The notes beneath the pieces are model-generated. The model was not told where the DNA came from, searched no databases, and saw only the letters and a program-made list of their open reading frames with translations. The translations under genes and the position numbers were made by a program. From positions 1 to 64,000 of the forward strand of contig CACZFN010000011.1 in assembly GCA_902780505.1 (NCBI GenBank): 64,000 nucleotides of DNA. Direction: 5' to 3'. Origin of the DNA: an uncultured Ruminococcus sp. Its GTDB lineage: Bacteria > Bacillota > Clostridia > Oscillospirales > Ruminococcaceae. This document shows, in pieces, positions 55,883 through 63,827 of this stretch (positions within the stretch are counted from its first letter, which is position 1; the number at the start of each line of letters is the position of its first letter).

Positions 55883-56179
55883 GTGGCTTCAAGTAAAGAA
55901 TACCTTGAATATATTCTCGGGCAGCTGTCACTTGCCGACGAGATAAACTACCGCGCCATGATGGGCGAATAAATACTATACTGTAAAGGTAAGGCAGTCG
56001 GTGGAATATACGATAACAGGCTGCTTGTAAAGGACACAAAGGCAGCAAAGCAATTGCTGAAAGCTGCAAGGTATGAACTGCCTTATGAAGGCGCAAAGCC
56101 AATGCTGCTTGTTGAAGAAACTGATGACAGGGAACTTATGAAGCGTATTTTTGAAAGTATCGCCGACGAGATCCCGTAA
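55883..56179 (+). pseudogene. TfoX N-terminal-domain protein broken by a stop codon
   Basis: A GTG start with AAAGGTG upstream begins a frame of 98 codons: MASSKEYLEYILGQLSLADE, then YRAMMGE, then an in-frame TAA at 55970-55972, then ILYCKGKAVGGIYDNRLLV and a KRIFESIADEIP ending. Relatives have Tyr or Phe at the stop position, so a single base change would explain it. The rest of the frame is clean, so the loss is recent, is a sequencing error, or is read through. Confidence 0.8.
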
Positions 56180-56204
56180 GTAAAGAAAAGAGCAATAAAA
56201 CAAA

Positions 56205-57218
56205 ATGGAAACAAAACTACTCACAAATGACGACAATTCATTAATAGAAGCGGCAGAGCTCCTGAAAGCCGGAAAGGTAGTTGGGATACCGACTGAAACA
56301 GTGTACGGACTTGGTGCAAACGCTCTTGATGTAAACGCTGTGGCGGATATCTTCAAGGCTAAAGGCAGACCGCAGGATAACCCGCTTATCGTGCATATCG
56401 CAGATATAAAAACGCTTGAAACACTTGCTTTTGATGTACCTGATCTTGCGTATAAATGCGCCGAAGCATTCTGGCCGGGACCGCTTACAATGATACTGAA
56501 AAAAAGGAAAATCATTCCTGATGTGACAAGCGGCGGACTTGATACAGTTGGTATAAGAATGCCCTCGAACAGATATGCAAGAAAGATAATAGAGTATTCA
56601 GGTCTTCCGATCGCAGCACCGTCTGCCAACCTTTCGGGAAGTCCCTCTCCTACCACGGCTATGCACGTATTTAACGATATGAACGGACGTATCCCCGCGA
56701 TAGTAGACGGCGGAATGTCAGCTGTAGGTGTCGAATCAACTGTTATAGCGTTTGATAATGATTCAATACGTATTCTTCGTCCTGGGTTTGTTTCAAGGGA
56801 GGATCTTCTGGATATCTGCAAAAATGTTATAATTGACAAGGGTGTGCTTGAACAGCTTTCTCCTGATACTGTAGTCAGATCACCGGGAATGAAATATAAG
56901 CATTACTCGCCAAAAGCTGATGTTACTATAATTGATGCAGATACCGATAAGTTCAGAGAGTTTATAAAGGAAAAAGCTGACAGAGATACCGTATGCCTTG
57001 TGTTTGACGAAAATGATGTTAAGGGTATAGATATAAAAAACATAAATTACGGCAAAGACAGTAAAGAACAGGCAAGACTTTTGTTTGATGCATTAAGGCA
57101 CATTGATGAAATAGGTGCAAAAAAAGCCTACGCTCGCTGCCCTGAAAAAAGCGGAGTAGGGCTTGCGGTATATAACAGGCTGCTGCGGGCGGCAGGGTTT
57201 CAGGTGATAAAGCTATGA
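56205..57218 (+). CDS. tsaC: L-threonylcarbamoyladenylate synthase
   Basis: A 337-residue Sua5/YwlC-type enzyme. It makes threonylcarbamoyl-AMP for the t6A base of ANN-decoding tRNAs. The YrdC domain has VVGIPTETVYGLGANAL, KGRPQDNPLIVHI and SANLSGSPSPTTA; the SPGMKYKHYSPKA linker leads to the Sua5 C-terminal domain. AAAACAAA is a poor ribosome site, but the start position fits the family. It overlaps coaE by four bases. Confidence 0.93.
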   Translation: METKLLTNDDNSLIEAAELLKAGKVVGIPTETVYGLGANALDVNAVADIFKAKGRPQDNPLIVHIADIKTLETLAFDVPDLAYKCAEAFWPGPLTMILKKRKIIPDVTSGGLDTVGIRMPSNRYARKIIEYSGLPIAAPSANLSGSPSPTTAMHVFNDMNGRIPAIVDGGMSAVGVESTVIAFDNDSIRILRPGFVSREDLLDICKNVIIDKGVLEQLSPDTVVRSPGMKYKHYSPKADVTIIDADTDKFREFIKEKADRDTVCLVFDENDVKGIDIKNINYGKDSKEQARLLFDALRHIDEIGAKKAYARCPEKSGVGLAVYNRLLRAAGFQVIKL

Positions 57219-57817
57219 TAGTCGGTCTTACCGGACAAAGCGGTGCAGGCAAAACAACAGTCTGCCGTGTCCTTAAAAATGATAAGGATATAGCAGTGAT
57301 AGACTGTGATGTCTTGTCAAAAAATGTAACAATGCAGGGCAGTGAGTTTTTACGACAGATCAAAGACATCTATCCCGAAGCTGTTGACGACAAATTGACG
57401 CTTGACAGACGTAAGATGTCAGAGATAGTGTTTTCTGATAAAGAAGAACTGAAAAAATACGAAAGCCTTATCTTTCCTTTTATTACCAGAGAAATAGTGA
57501 AAGAAATTCACAGGCTTAAAGATGCAGGCTATGATATCATCGTACTTGACGCTCCGACACTTTTTGATGCGGGTGCTGACAAGCTTTGCGACACGATAAT
57601 CAGCATATGTGCCGACAAGGAAAAACGCCTTAAAAGGATCAAAAAACGTGATAAGCTGCCTGATGAACTGATACTTAAACGCTTTAAATCACAAAGAAGC
57701 AGTGAGTTTTTCAAGGAAAACTCGGACTACTTCCTTGAAAACAACGGCACTAACGAAGAACTGTCCGAAAGTGCCAAAAAAATAATAATGACATTAAAGG
57801 AAAACATAAATGGCTAA
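57215..57817 (+). CDS. coaE: Dephospho-CoA kinase
   Basis: A 200-residue kinase for the last step of CoA synthesis. Walker A is GLTGQSGAGKTTVCRVL, the substrate segment is VIDCDVLSKNV and the LID region is LDAPTLFDAGADKLCD. The start ATG overlaps the tsaC stop (ATGA), and the gene overlaps the transglycosylase gene at its end, so the three are translated as a unit. Confidence 0.94.
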   Translation: MIVGLTGQSGAGKTTVCRVLKNDKDIAVIDCDVLSKNVTMQGSEFLRQIKDIYPEAVDDKLTLDRRKMSEIVFSDKEELKKYESLIFPFITREIVKEIHRLKDAGYDIIVLDAPTLFDAGADKLCDTIISICADKEKRLKRIKKRDKLPDELILKRFKSQRSSEFFKENSDYFLENNGTNEELSESAKKIIMTLKENING

Positions 57818-58433
57818 AAGAAAAAGAAAACGAAGATCAAAAGCGCCTGCGATCGGCATAATAATTGTGTTGCTTATGATAATGGGACTTGGGATGTTTG
57901 TGCTTTACCAGAAAAAAGGCTATATTGGGCCGCAGCAGTTTACTTATCCTGTAAAATATGAAGAATATGTTATAAAGTATTCAAATAAATACGGAGTTGA
58001 GCCTGAACTGATATATGCAGTTATCAAAACCGAATCAGGCTTTAACGAAAACGCAGTATCCGAAGTGGGAGCAAGAGGGCTTATGCAGCTTATGGAGGAT
58101 GCCTACAGCTGGGTAAGATACAGGCTTGATGTTAAAGACGAATACGACTTTGACAAAATGTTTGATCCCGAAACAAATATTGAATACGGAACGTATTATT
58201 TAAGCTTCCTGCTTGATAAGTATGACGGATCTATCGGTCTGACCGCGGCTGCTTATCACTGCGGAATGGGAACAGTTGACGGGTGGATAGAAGAAGGCAT
58301 AGTCAACGCACAGGATTTTGATGTTTCAGACATTCCTGATGAAAATGACCAGACAAGCCACTATGTGAATAAGATCACAAAAGCATACAATATTTATAAA
58401 GAATCTTTAAAGGAGGATACAGATAATGGCTAA
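57810..58433 (+). CDS. Membrane-anchored lytic transglycosylase
   Basis: A 207-residue SLT-family enzyme. A Lys/Arg-rich start precedes one membrane helix (about 11-33). The catalytic Glu lies in IKTESGFNENAVSEVGARGL, followed by MQLM, ETNIEYGTYYLSFLL and LTAAAYHCGMG. It cleaves peptidoglycan outside the membrane. AAAGGAAAA precedes the ATG; the end overlaps the M18 peptidase gene by eight bases. Confidence 0.93.
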   Translation: MAKRKRKRRSKAPAIGIIIVLLMIMGLGMFVLYQKKGYIGPQQFTYPVKYEEYVIKYSNKYGVEPELIYAVIKTESGFNENAVSEVGARGLMQLMEDAYSWVRYRLDVKDEYDFDKMFDPETNIEYGTYYLSFLLDKYDGSIGLTAAAYHCGMGTVDGWIEEGIVNAQDFDVSDIPDENDQTSHYVNKITKAYNIYKESLKEDTDNG

Positions 58434-59835
58434 AGAAGAAAAAAGCGAAGGCAAGAAGCTGAAAGAAAAGCTGCTTGCAAAAAAGAAGAATTCAGGTCTT
58501 ACAATGACCGAAGCAGAGATCAAAAAGGCAGATAAGTTCTGTGAGGGTTACAAAAAGTTTGTGACAAATGCCAAAACAGAACGTGAAGCTGCTGCCGAGG
58601 CTGTAAAGGAAGCTGAGAAGAACGGCTTTGAAGAATACGTTCACGGCAAAAAGTATAAGCCGGGCGATAAATTCTATTATCTTAACAGAAAAAAAGCGAT
58701 CATTCTTTGCGTAATGGGTAAGAAACCGCTTTCAGAAGGTGTAAGGATAGCTGTTGCACATATTGATTCACCAAGACTTGACCTTAAACAGAACCCGCTT
58801 TACGAATCAGACGAGCTTGCACTTTTCAAAACACATTATTACGGCGGTATCAAAAAATACCAGTGGCCTACTATCCCGCTTTCGCTTCATGGTGTGATCG
58901 TAAGAGCAGACGGCGCTGAAATAACAGTTAATATTGGCGAGGACGAGGGTGATCCTGTATTCTGCATTACCGATCTTCTTCCACACCTTGCACAGGAACA
59001 GATGAAAAGATCCGCCCCTGCTATAGTAAAGGGTGAAGAACTTAATATCCTTATCGGTTCACGCCCGTTCAGGGAGGATGACCTTAGCGATAAAGTTAAG
59101 CTGAATATCATGAAGATACTAAATGATAAATACGGTATTATTGAGGACGATTTCATTTCAGCAGAGCTTGAAGCTGTCCCCTGCTTTAATGCGAGGGATA
59201 TCGGTTTTGACAGAAGCATGATAGGCTCTTACGGACAGGATGACAGGGTTTGCTCTTACCCCGCACTTGAAGCTGTATTAAAGGTGAAAAACCCTGAAAA
59301 GACCATAATGACTGTTCTTACGGATAAGGAAGAAACCGGAAGTGACGGAAATACCGGTCTTAACAGTTCATACCTCCCCTATTTTATATCCACTCTTGCA
59401 AAAACGCACGGGTTTGATGAAATACAGGTCATCTCGAATTCGGAATGCTTATCTGCTGATGTAAACGCTGCATTTGATCCGACATTTCCTGATGTTACAG
59501 AGTCAAGAAACGCAGCCCACCTCAATTACGGCGTATGTGTTACAAAGTTTACGGGTTCAAGGGGAAAATCGGGAACATCTGACGCTTCAGCTGAATTTGT
59601 AGGCAGGATAAGGCGTCTTTTTGACAAAGAAGGCGTTGTTTGGCAGACGGGTGAGCTCGGTAAGGTAGATGCGGGCGGCGGCGGAACTGTTGCACAGTTT
59701 GTCGCGAACCTCAATATCGACGTTATTGATGTAGGTGTCCCTGTGCTCTCGATGCACGCTCCGTTTGAGGTAACTGCCAAAAACGATATATACAATTGCT
59801 ACAAGGCATTTGTAGTCTTCTTTGAAGATAAATAA
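58426..59835 (+). CDS. M18-family aminopeptidase
   Basis: A 469-residue dinuclear zinc aminopeptidase (aspartyl aminopeptidase type). Zinc-binding segments are AHIDSPRLDLK, VLTDKEETGSDGNTGL and VPVLSMHAPFEV near the end. It probably trims acidic N-termini from peptides in the cytoplasm. GGAGG precedes the ATG. The first 60 residues are Lys/Glu-rich and coiled. It ends the tsaC-coaE-transglycosylase series. Confidence 0.93.
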   Translation: MAKEEKSEGKKLKEKLLAKKKNSGLTMTEAEIKKADKFCEGYKKFVTNAKTEREAAAEAVKEAEKNGFEEYVHGKKYKPGDKFYYLNRKKAIILCVMGKKPLSEGVRIAVAHIDSPRLDLKQNPLYESDELALFKTHYYGGIKKYQWPTIPLSLHGVIVRADGAEITVNIGEDEGDPVFCITDLLPHLAQEQMKRSAPAIVKGEELNILIGSRPFREDDLSDKVKLNIMKILNDKYGIIEDDFISAELEAVPCFNARDIGFDRSMIGSYGQDDRVCSYPALEAVLKVKNPEKTIMTVLTDKEETGSDGNTGLNSSYLPYFISTLAKTHGFDEIQVISNSECLSADVNAAFDPTFPDVTESRNAAHLNYGVCVTKFTGSRGKSGTSDASAEFVGRIRRLFDKEGVVWQTGELGKVDAGGGGTVAQFVANLNIDVIDVGVPVLSMHAPFEVTAKNDIYNCYKAFVVFFEDK

Positions 59836-59854
59836 ACAGAAGTTTTATATAATC

Positions 59855-59892
59855 TGCTCACGAAAGGCATTCGCTTTTCGTGAGCTTTATTT
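59855..59892 (+). terminator. Terminator after the M18 gene
   Basis: Stem GCTCACGAAA/TTTCGTGAGC around a GGCATTCGCT loop, followed by TTTATTTTTT. Confidence 0.9.
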
Positions 59893-59907
59893 TTTCAGTG
59901 CTTTTAA

Positions 59908-59941
59908 ATCGACAGCCTTTGCCAGCTGCCTTTGCTATAAT
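59908..59941 (+). promoter_or_regulatory. Spo0A-type promoter of spoIIGA-sigE
   Basis: A -35-like TCGACA (59909) is 21 bases from a TATAAT (59936). The minus strand across the -35 reads TGTCGAT, 6 of 7 to the Spo0A box TGTCGAA. The over-long spacer and overlapping 0A box resemble the Bacillus spoIIG promoter. Confidence 0.65.
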
Positions 59942-59966
59942 ATATTTGCAAAAGGGGGCTAAGGCT

Positions 59967-60794
59967 GTGAAAATATATATAGATGTGCTGATAGTTACAA
60001 ATACACTGCTTACCTCTCTGCTGCTTAAATGTATATCCTGTTTGCTGCATACTAAGATCACAGGGCGGAGAGGGGCGATAGCGTCAATAATTGGCGGTGC
60101 GGCATCGCTTCTTGCTCTTATGATCCCCGAAAACAGGTTTGAAGCACTTATCCTTACTGTCATAAAGCTTATAGTTTCTGCTATTATCCCTGCTATTGCC
60201 TTCAAAGCAAAAAAAGCACAAGACCTGTTAAAACTGTTTTTTATGTACCTTAGTGCAAGTATTGTCTTTGCAGGGGTTTGTGTACTTATATGGAAAACAG
60301 GAAGCGCAAGAGTTATATACATAAACGCTTTAACAGTGTATTTTGATTTATCACTTGGGGTACTCGCTCTTTCGGCGACAGGTTCATATCTGCTGTTATG
60401 GGGATTTGAACTTATACAAAGGAAAAACGCCTTTACCCACAAAAGCTACCACTTGCTTATAAAAATAGAAAACCTTGAATTACTGATACCCGCCGTTGCG
60501 GACACGGGAAACACACTTTCTGACTTTTTCAGCGGCTTGCCAGTTGTTATTATTTGCAGCGATGAGCTTTATGATCATTTTGAACTTGACAGAGAAGAAG
60601 CTCTGTTTGATAAAGGCTTTCATCTGATACCGTATAAGACTATAAATGGTGACGGCGTTCTTAGTGTAACTACTAACGCCACACTTACACTTATAGATAA
60701 TGATAAAAACCACAAGGCAATTGAAGCAGCTGCGGGAATAACACTAAGCAGCGGACCATCAAGGGCGATTTTTAACCCTTGCCTTGCAGTATAA
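59967..60794 (+). CDS. spoIIGA: Sigma-E processing peptidase SpoIIGA
   Basis: A 275-residue membrane protease that activates pro-sigma-E in the mother cell. Five membrane helices (VKIYIDVLIVTNTLLTSLLL at the start) precede an aspartic-protease-like domain with the active-site motif PAVADTGNTLSD. The start is a GTG at 59967, nine bases after AAGGGGG; the frame continues upstream into the terminator but without support. It is immediately followed by sigE, as in all spore-formers. Confidence 0.95.
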   Translation: MKIYIDVLIVTNTLLTSLLLKCISCLLHTKITGRRGAIASIIGGAASLLALMIPENRFEALILTVIKLIVSAIIPAIAFKAKKAQDLLKLFFMYLSASIVFAGVCVLIWKTGSARVIYINALTVYFDLSLGVLALSATGSYLLLWGFELIQRKNAFTHKSYHLLIKIENLELLIPAVADTGNTLSDFFSGLPVVIICSDELYDHFELDREEALFDKGFHLIPYKTINGDGVLSVTTNATLTLIDNDKNHKAIEAAAGITLSSGPSRAIFNPCLAV

Positions 60795-60806
60795 GGAGAG
60801 ATAAAA

Positions 60807-61529
60807 ATGATAATAACCAACATCATAAGAAAAAGGATATTCCAGCTTTACCGATCGTTTATAAAGAATGATAACTGCGGCTCAGTTGATTATATAGGCG
60901 GTGCGGAATCGCTTCCACCCCCGCTTACAAAGGAGGAGGAACAGGCGGTCTTTGAACTGATGGAGAAAGATGACAAAAAAGCAAGGGATCTGCTAATAGT
61001 TCATAATCTTCGGCTCGTAGTGTACATATCAAAGAAATTTGAGTCTACAGGCATTGGTATGGAGGATCTTATCTCTATCGGAACTATAGGGCTTATAAAA
61101 GCTGTAAAGACATATCGTGCTGACAAGAATATAAAGCTTGCAACATATGCTTCACGCTGTATAGAAAACGAAATACTAATGTTTCTTCGTAAAGCAAGTC
61201 AGAGAAGAAACGAGATATCTATTGACGAACCACTCAATGTGGATTGGGACGGAAACGAACTTCTGCTTTCGGATATTCTCGGCACAAATGAAGATACTGT
61301 CAATTCAGGTATTGAAAGTGAAGTTGAACGCGAACTGATCAAACAGGAGATAGAACGCCTTAATGACCGCGAACGGCAGATAATGGAAATGCGCTTCGGA
61401 CTCGGCGGAAGAAGCGAACTTACACAAAAGCAGGTCGCCGATATTGTCGGGATATCACAGTCATATATTTCAAGGCTTGAAAAAAGAATAATAAAGTCGA
61501 TCAAAAGCAATTTAGAGAAAATCTGTTGA
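60807..61529 (+). CDS. sigE: Sporulation sigma factor E (pro-sigma-E)
   Basis: A 240-residue mother-cell sigma factor. The first 27 or so residues form the amphipathic pro-sequence removed by SpoIIGA, just before [19 protein letters not shown]. Region 2 has [15 protein letters not shown] and GLIKAVKTY; region 4 ends with [27 protein letters not shown] precedes the ATG. It follows spoIIGA by 12 bases and precedes sigG. Confidence 0.97.
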   Translation: MIITNIIRKRIFQLYRSFIKNDNCGSVDYIGGAESLPPPLTKEEEQAVFELMEKDDKKARDLLIVHNLRLVVYISKKFESTGIGMEDLISIGTIGLIKAVKTYRADKNIKLATYASRCIENEILMFLRKASQRRNEISIDEPLNVDWDGNELLLSDILGTNEDTVNSGIESEVERELIKQEIERLNDRERQIMEMRFGLGGRSELTQKQVADIVGISQSYISRLEKRIIKSIKSNLEKIC

Positions 61530-61557
61530 ATACATAACGCTCTTTCAGGGAATAATC
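61528..61557 (+). promoter_or_regulatory. Sigma-F-like promoter of sigG
   Basis: GAATA (61528) is 15 bases from GGGAATAATC (61548-61557), nine of ten to the sigma-F -10 pattern GGNRANANTW. The transcript would begin near 61564, after the left arm of the leader hairpin. Confidence 0.55.
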
Positions 61558-61589
61558 AGTTTAGACCGATTATCTGAAGGAGCGTTTTT
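61536..61589 (+). promoter_or_regulatory. Hairpin that hides the sigG ribosome site on read-through
   Basis: AACGCTC (61536) pairs with GAGCGTT (61580), TTCAG with CTGAA and ATAATC with GATTAT, around a ten-base loop. The AAGGAG of sigG sits in the right arm and TTTTT follows, directly before the ATG. It could also terminate transcription from spoIIGA-sigE. Confidence 0.7.
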
Positions 61590-62360
61590 ATGAACTATTC
61601 AAAGGTTAATGTCACAGGAATAAATACCGCACACATACCTGTTCTGAGCGAAAGCGAAAAGACGGAACTTATAAAAAAAGCACAGGCGGGTGATAAGGCG
61701 GCAAAGGATAAAATGGTGCTTTGTAATTTAAAGCTTGTCCTGAGAACCATACAGCCGTTTCTGTCAAGAGGTGATGATCCCGACGATATTTTTGAAGTCG
61801 GCACTATCGGTCTGTTAAAAGCAGTTGACAGGTTTGATACAGAAATGGGCGTCAAATTCAGCTCGTACTGTGTTCCTCTAATTCTCGGCGAATGTAAAAG
61901 GTATTTCCGTGACGGCGGGGCTTTAAGAGTAAGCAGGTCTATGCGTGATACTGCATATAAAGCATTCAAGGCAAAAGAAAGCTATATGGAAAAGCATCAG
62001 AAAGAACCGTCAATTGAGGAGATCGCATCAATGCTCGGTATGAAAAAGAGTGAGATCGTCACTGCTGTCGAAGCAATAAGCGATCCTGTTTCTATATATG
62101 AGCCTGTTTATTCGGATTCGGGCGATGCATTGTATGTCTATGACCAATTAAGCGATTCGGGCAGTGCTGATGACTGGCTTGATGAATTGAGCCTTAAGGA
62201 TACGATAAAAAAACTGCCGCAAAGAGAAAAGGATATACTTTTCCTGAGATATTTCCGCGGTAAAACTCAGGTAGAGGTTGCAACGGCTGTCGGAATAAGT
62301 CAGGCACAGGTATCAAGACTTGAAAAAGGCGCACTTGATAAAATAAAAAAATTATTTTAA
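61590..62360 (+). CDS. sigG: Sporulation sigma factor G
   Basis: A 256-residue forespore sigma factor. The N-terminus KVNVTGINTAHIPVLSE matches SigG, region 2 has PDDIFEVGTIGLLKAVDRF and SYCVPLILGECKRYFRDGG, and region 4 ends VATAVGISQAQVSRLEKGA. AAGGAG lies seven bases before the ATG but within a hairpin. It follows sigE by 60 bases. SigF is the closest alternative, but the position and N-terminus favour SigG. Confidence 0.95.
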   Translation: MNYSKVNVTGINTAHIPVLSESEKTELIKKAQAGDKAAKDKMVLCNLKLVLRTIQPFLSRGDDPDDIFEVGTIGLLKAVDRFDTEMGVKFSSYCVPLILGECKRYFRDGGALRVSRSMRDTAYKAFKAKESYMEKHQKEPSIEEIASMLGMKKSEIVTAVEAISDPVSIYEPVYSDSGDALYVYDQLSDSGSADDWLDELSLKDTIKKLPQREKDILFLRYFRGKTQVEVATAVGISQAQVSRLEKGALDKIKKLF

Positions 62361-62449
62361 TAAATATTAATAAGCCGTCGGCGATTATAAATTATTGCCC
62401 GAATCAGTTCATAATTAGAAAAATTATAGATTTTTTGCAAGAATTATGC

Positions 62450-62455
62450 TATAAT
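62450..62455 (+). promoter_or_regulatory. Extended -10 promoter before the Spo0A-C-like gene
   Basis: TATAAT preceded by TGC (extended -10, TGCTATAAT) about 37 bases before the start; the -35 (TAGATT) is weak. Confidence 0.5.
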
Positions 62456-62491
62456 CAATATATACGAACTAAGGAGGTGTAATATAATAAA

Positions 62492-63307
62492 ATGATACTG
62501 ATAGCTTCATGCGACGATATATCACGTGAGATTTTAAAAAATAAGTTTATGAAATACACCTCCGAGCCTATAACGGTAGCTGATTCAAAACAGCATATGA
62601 AAGCACTTATGGTAACCGGGGCGTATAAGTTTACTATTGTTTTAAATGATGAATATGACGAAGAAGAAATACTGTCAATTCGGGAATATGCCATGAAAAA
62701 CAACAGCAGTATTATAGCACTTGACAGATCATATTTTGAGCATTACAAAGACAATTTGTCAAATCCTCAGGCAGCAGACGGCACTTTATTATCCCCTATG
62801 ATGAATATGCGTCTGATGATGCTCAACATAGAACGCTTTGAATGTCTTGATACTATCAGCTTTTCCGAACTGCTGTCAAGATATCATCAGATAATCAATT
62901 TTGAACTGTACTGGACAGGCCTTGATGCTAATCATGTCGGCTATAACTGGATCGTCGACTGCCTGACTATTCTGACGCTTTGCGATAATTACAGCAAAAA
63001 TTACAAGAAATATTTGTTTCCTGTTATAATGGAAAAATACGGGGTTACAGGCTCGGCTGTGGAATCAGGTATAAGAAGATGTATAAATGCGTTTGTATCA
63101 TCAGCCGATGATATTGTAAGGAGAGAGATATTAGGTCCTTTTTCCGATAGCACGACAAAAGTATCAATAAGCGAGTATATGCGTGTTCTTTGCGACAGGA
63201 TAATTAAATACTACCCGCATATAACAAAAAGGATACTTGAAGATAACAGGCTAAGCGACGAAAGCGTAGTTGAAATGATAAAAACAAGGTTTAAAAATGA
63301 TACATAA
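62492..63307 (+). CDS. Spo0A C-terminal-domain protein with a degenerate receiver-like domain
   Basis: A 271-residue protein. The first 110 residues look like a response-regulator receiver but lack a convincing phosphorylated Asp: where it should be, the sequence is FTIVLNDEYDEE. The C-terminal part resembles the Spo0A DNA-binding domain: NWIVDCLTILTLCDNYSKNY, then YLFPVIMEKYGVTGSAVESGIRRCINAF, where the Bacillus protein has YPDIAKKF and VERAIRHAIE. It is right after sigG, with AAGGAGG 12 bases upstream. It may read Spo0A boxes without phosphorylation; this is not the usual spo0A location (next to spoIVB). Confidence 0.75.
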   Translation: MILIASCDDISREILKNKFMKYTSEPITVADSKQHMKALMVTGAYKFTIVLNDEYDEEEILSIREYAMKNNSSIIALDRSYFEHYKDNLSNPQAADGTLLSPMMNMRLMMLNIERFECLDTISFSELLSRYHQIINFELYWTGLDANHVGYNWIVDCLTILTLCDNYSKNYKKYLFPVIMEKYGVTGSAVESGIRRCINAFVSSADDIVRREILGPFSDSTTKVSISEYMRVLCDRIIKYYPHITKRILEDNRLSDESVVEMIKTRFKNDT

Positions 63308-63364
63308 TCAAACTCAAAAAAGAATATAAATATAAAAACTATTCTTTTTCGGGAGGACTAAACT

Positions 63365-63655
63365 ATGGTTTGTTCGTTAAGTGAACTCAGAAGCAAAGAA
63401 GTCGTAAATGCTAAAACAGGGCTAAAACTTGGTTTTGTTGATGATATAGAGTTTGATACAGTAACGGGAAACATCGTTTCAATAGTAATTTTTGGGCGTC
63501 CGAGAGCATTCGGCATTATGGGCAGAGATAACGATATTATAATAAAATGCGAAGATATAGAGCTTATCGGTGAAGATACTGTACTTGTAAGATTCAGCGA
63601 TAATGCAATATGCACAAAATCAAGAAGCTTCACTGTTGAAAATTTGTCACACTAA
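63365..63655 (+). CDS. ylmC: YlmC/YmxH-family sporulation-associated PRC-barrel protein
   Basis: A 96-residue PRC-barrel protein: MVCSLSELRSKEVVNAKTG, then VDDIEFDTVTGNIVSIVIFG are characteristic of the YlmC/YmxH group found in spore-formers. Its function is unknown; relatives lie beside sigG or dapG. GGGAGG precedes the ATG. It follows the Spo0A-C-like gene by 57 bases and ends before the rpsB promoter. Confidence 0.9.
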   Translation: MVCSLSELRSKEVVNAKTGLKLGFVDDIEFDTVTGNIVSIVIFGRPRAFGIMGRDNDIIIKCEDIELIGEDTVLVRFSDNAICTKSRSFTVENLSH

Positions 63656-63669
63656 ATGCGGTATCCCCC

Positions 63670-63698
63670 TTGAAATGTGAGGGGAAATATGGTATAAT
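63670..63698 (+). promoter_or_regulatory. Promoter of rpsB
   Basis: TTGAAA, 17 bases, TATAAT, giving a leader of about 120 bases. Confidence 0.8.
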
Positions 63699-63704
63699 AT
63701 TAAA

Positions 63705-63800
63705 GCAATTCGCACGCATGGTTCTTTGCCTGTGGTTCCCGCTGATGGGTAAGGCAAGTATTACAGGTCATGCGGAGGGCAATATCCGTAAAACGGAAAT
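63705..63800 (+). promoter_or_regulatory. Probable S2 protein-binding leader of rpsB
   Basis: The leader contains short complementary stretches (GCATG...CATGC, TTGCC...GGCAA, CCTGT...ACAGG) that can form a compact structure. Leaders of rpsB in Firmicutes often bind S2 for feedback control; this is inferred from position and pairing only. Confidence 0.45.
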
Positions 63801-63827
63801 AAAAAACCAAAACAGGAGGTTACTACA

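Noticed and set aside
55976..56839. 287-codon minus-strand open frame opposite the TfoX-N and tsaC genes
   Set aside because: Both plus-strand frames match known families; the minus-strand product does not.
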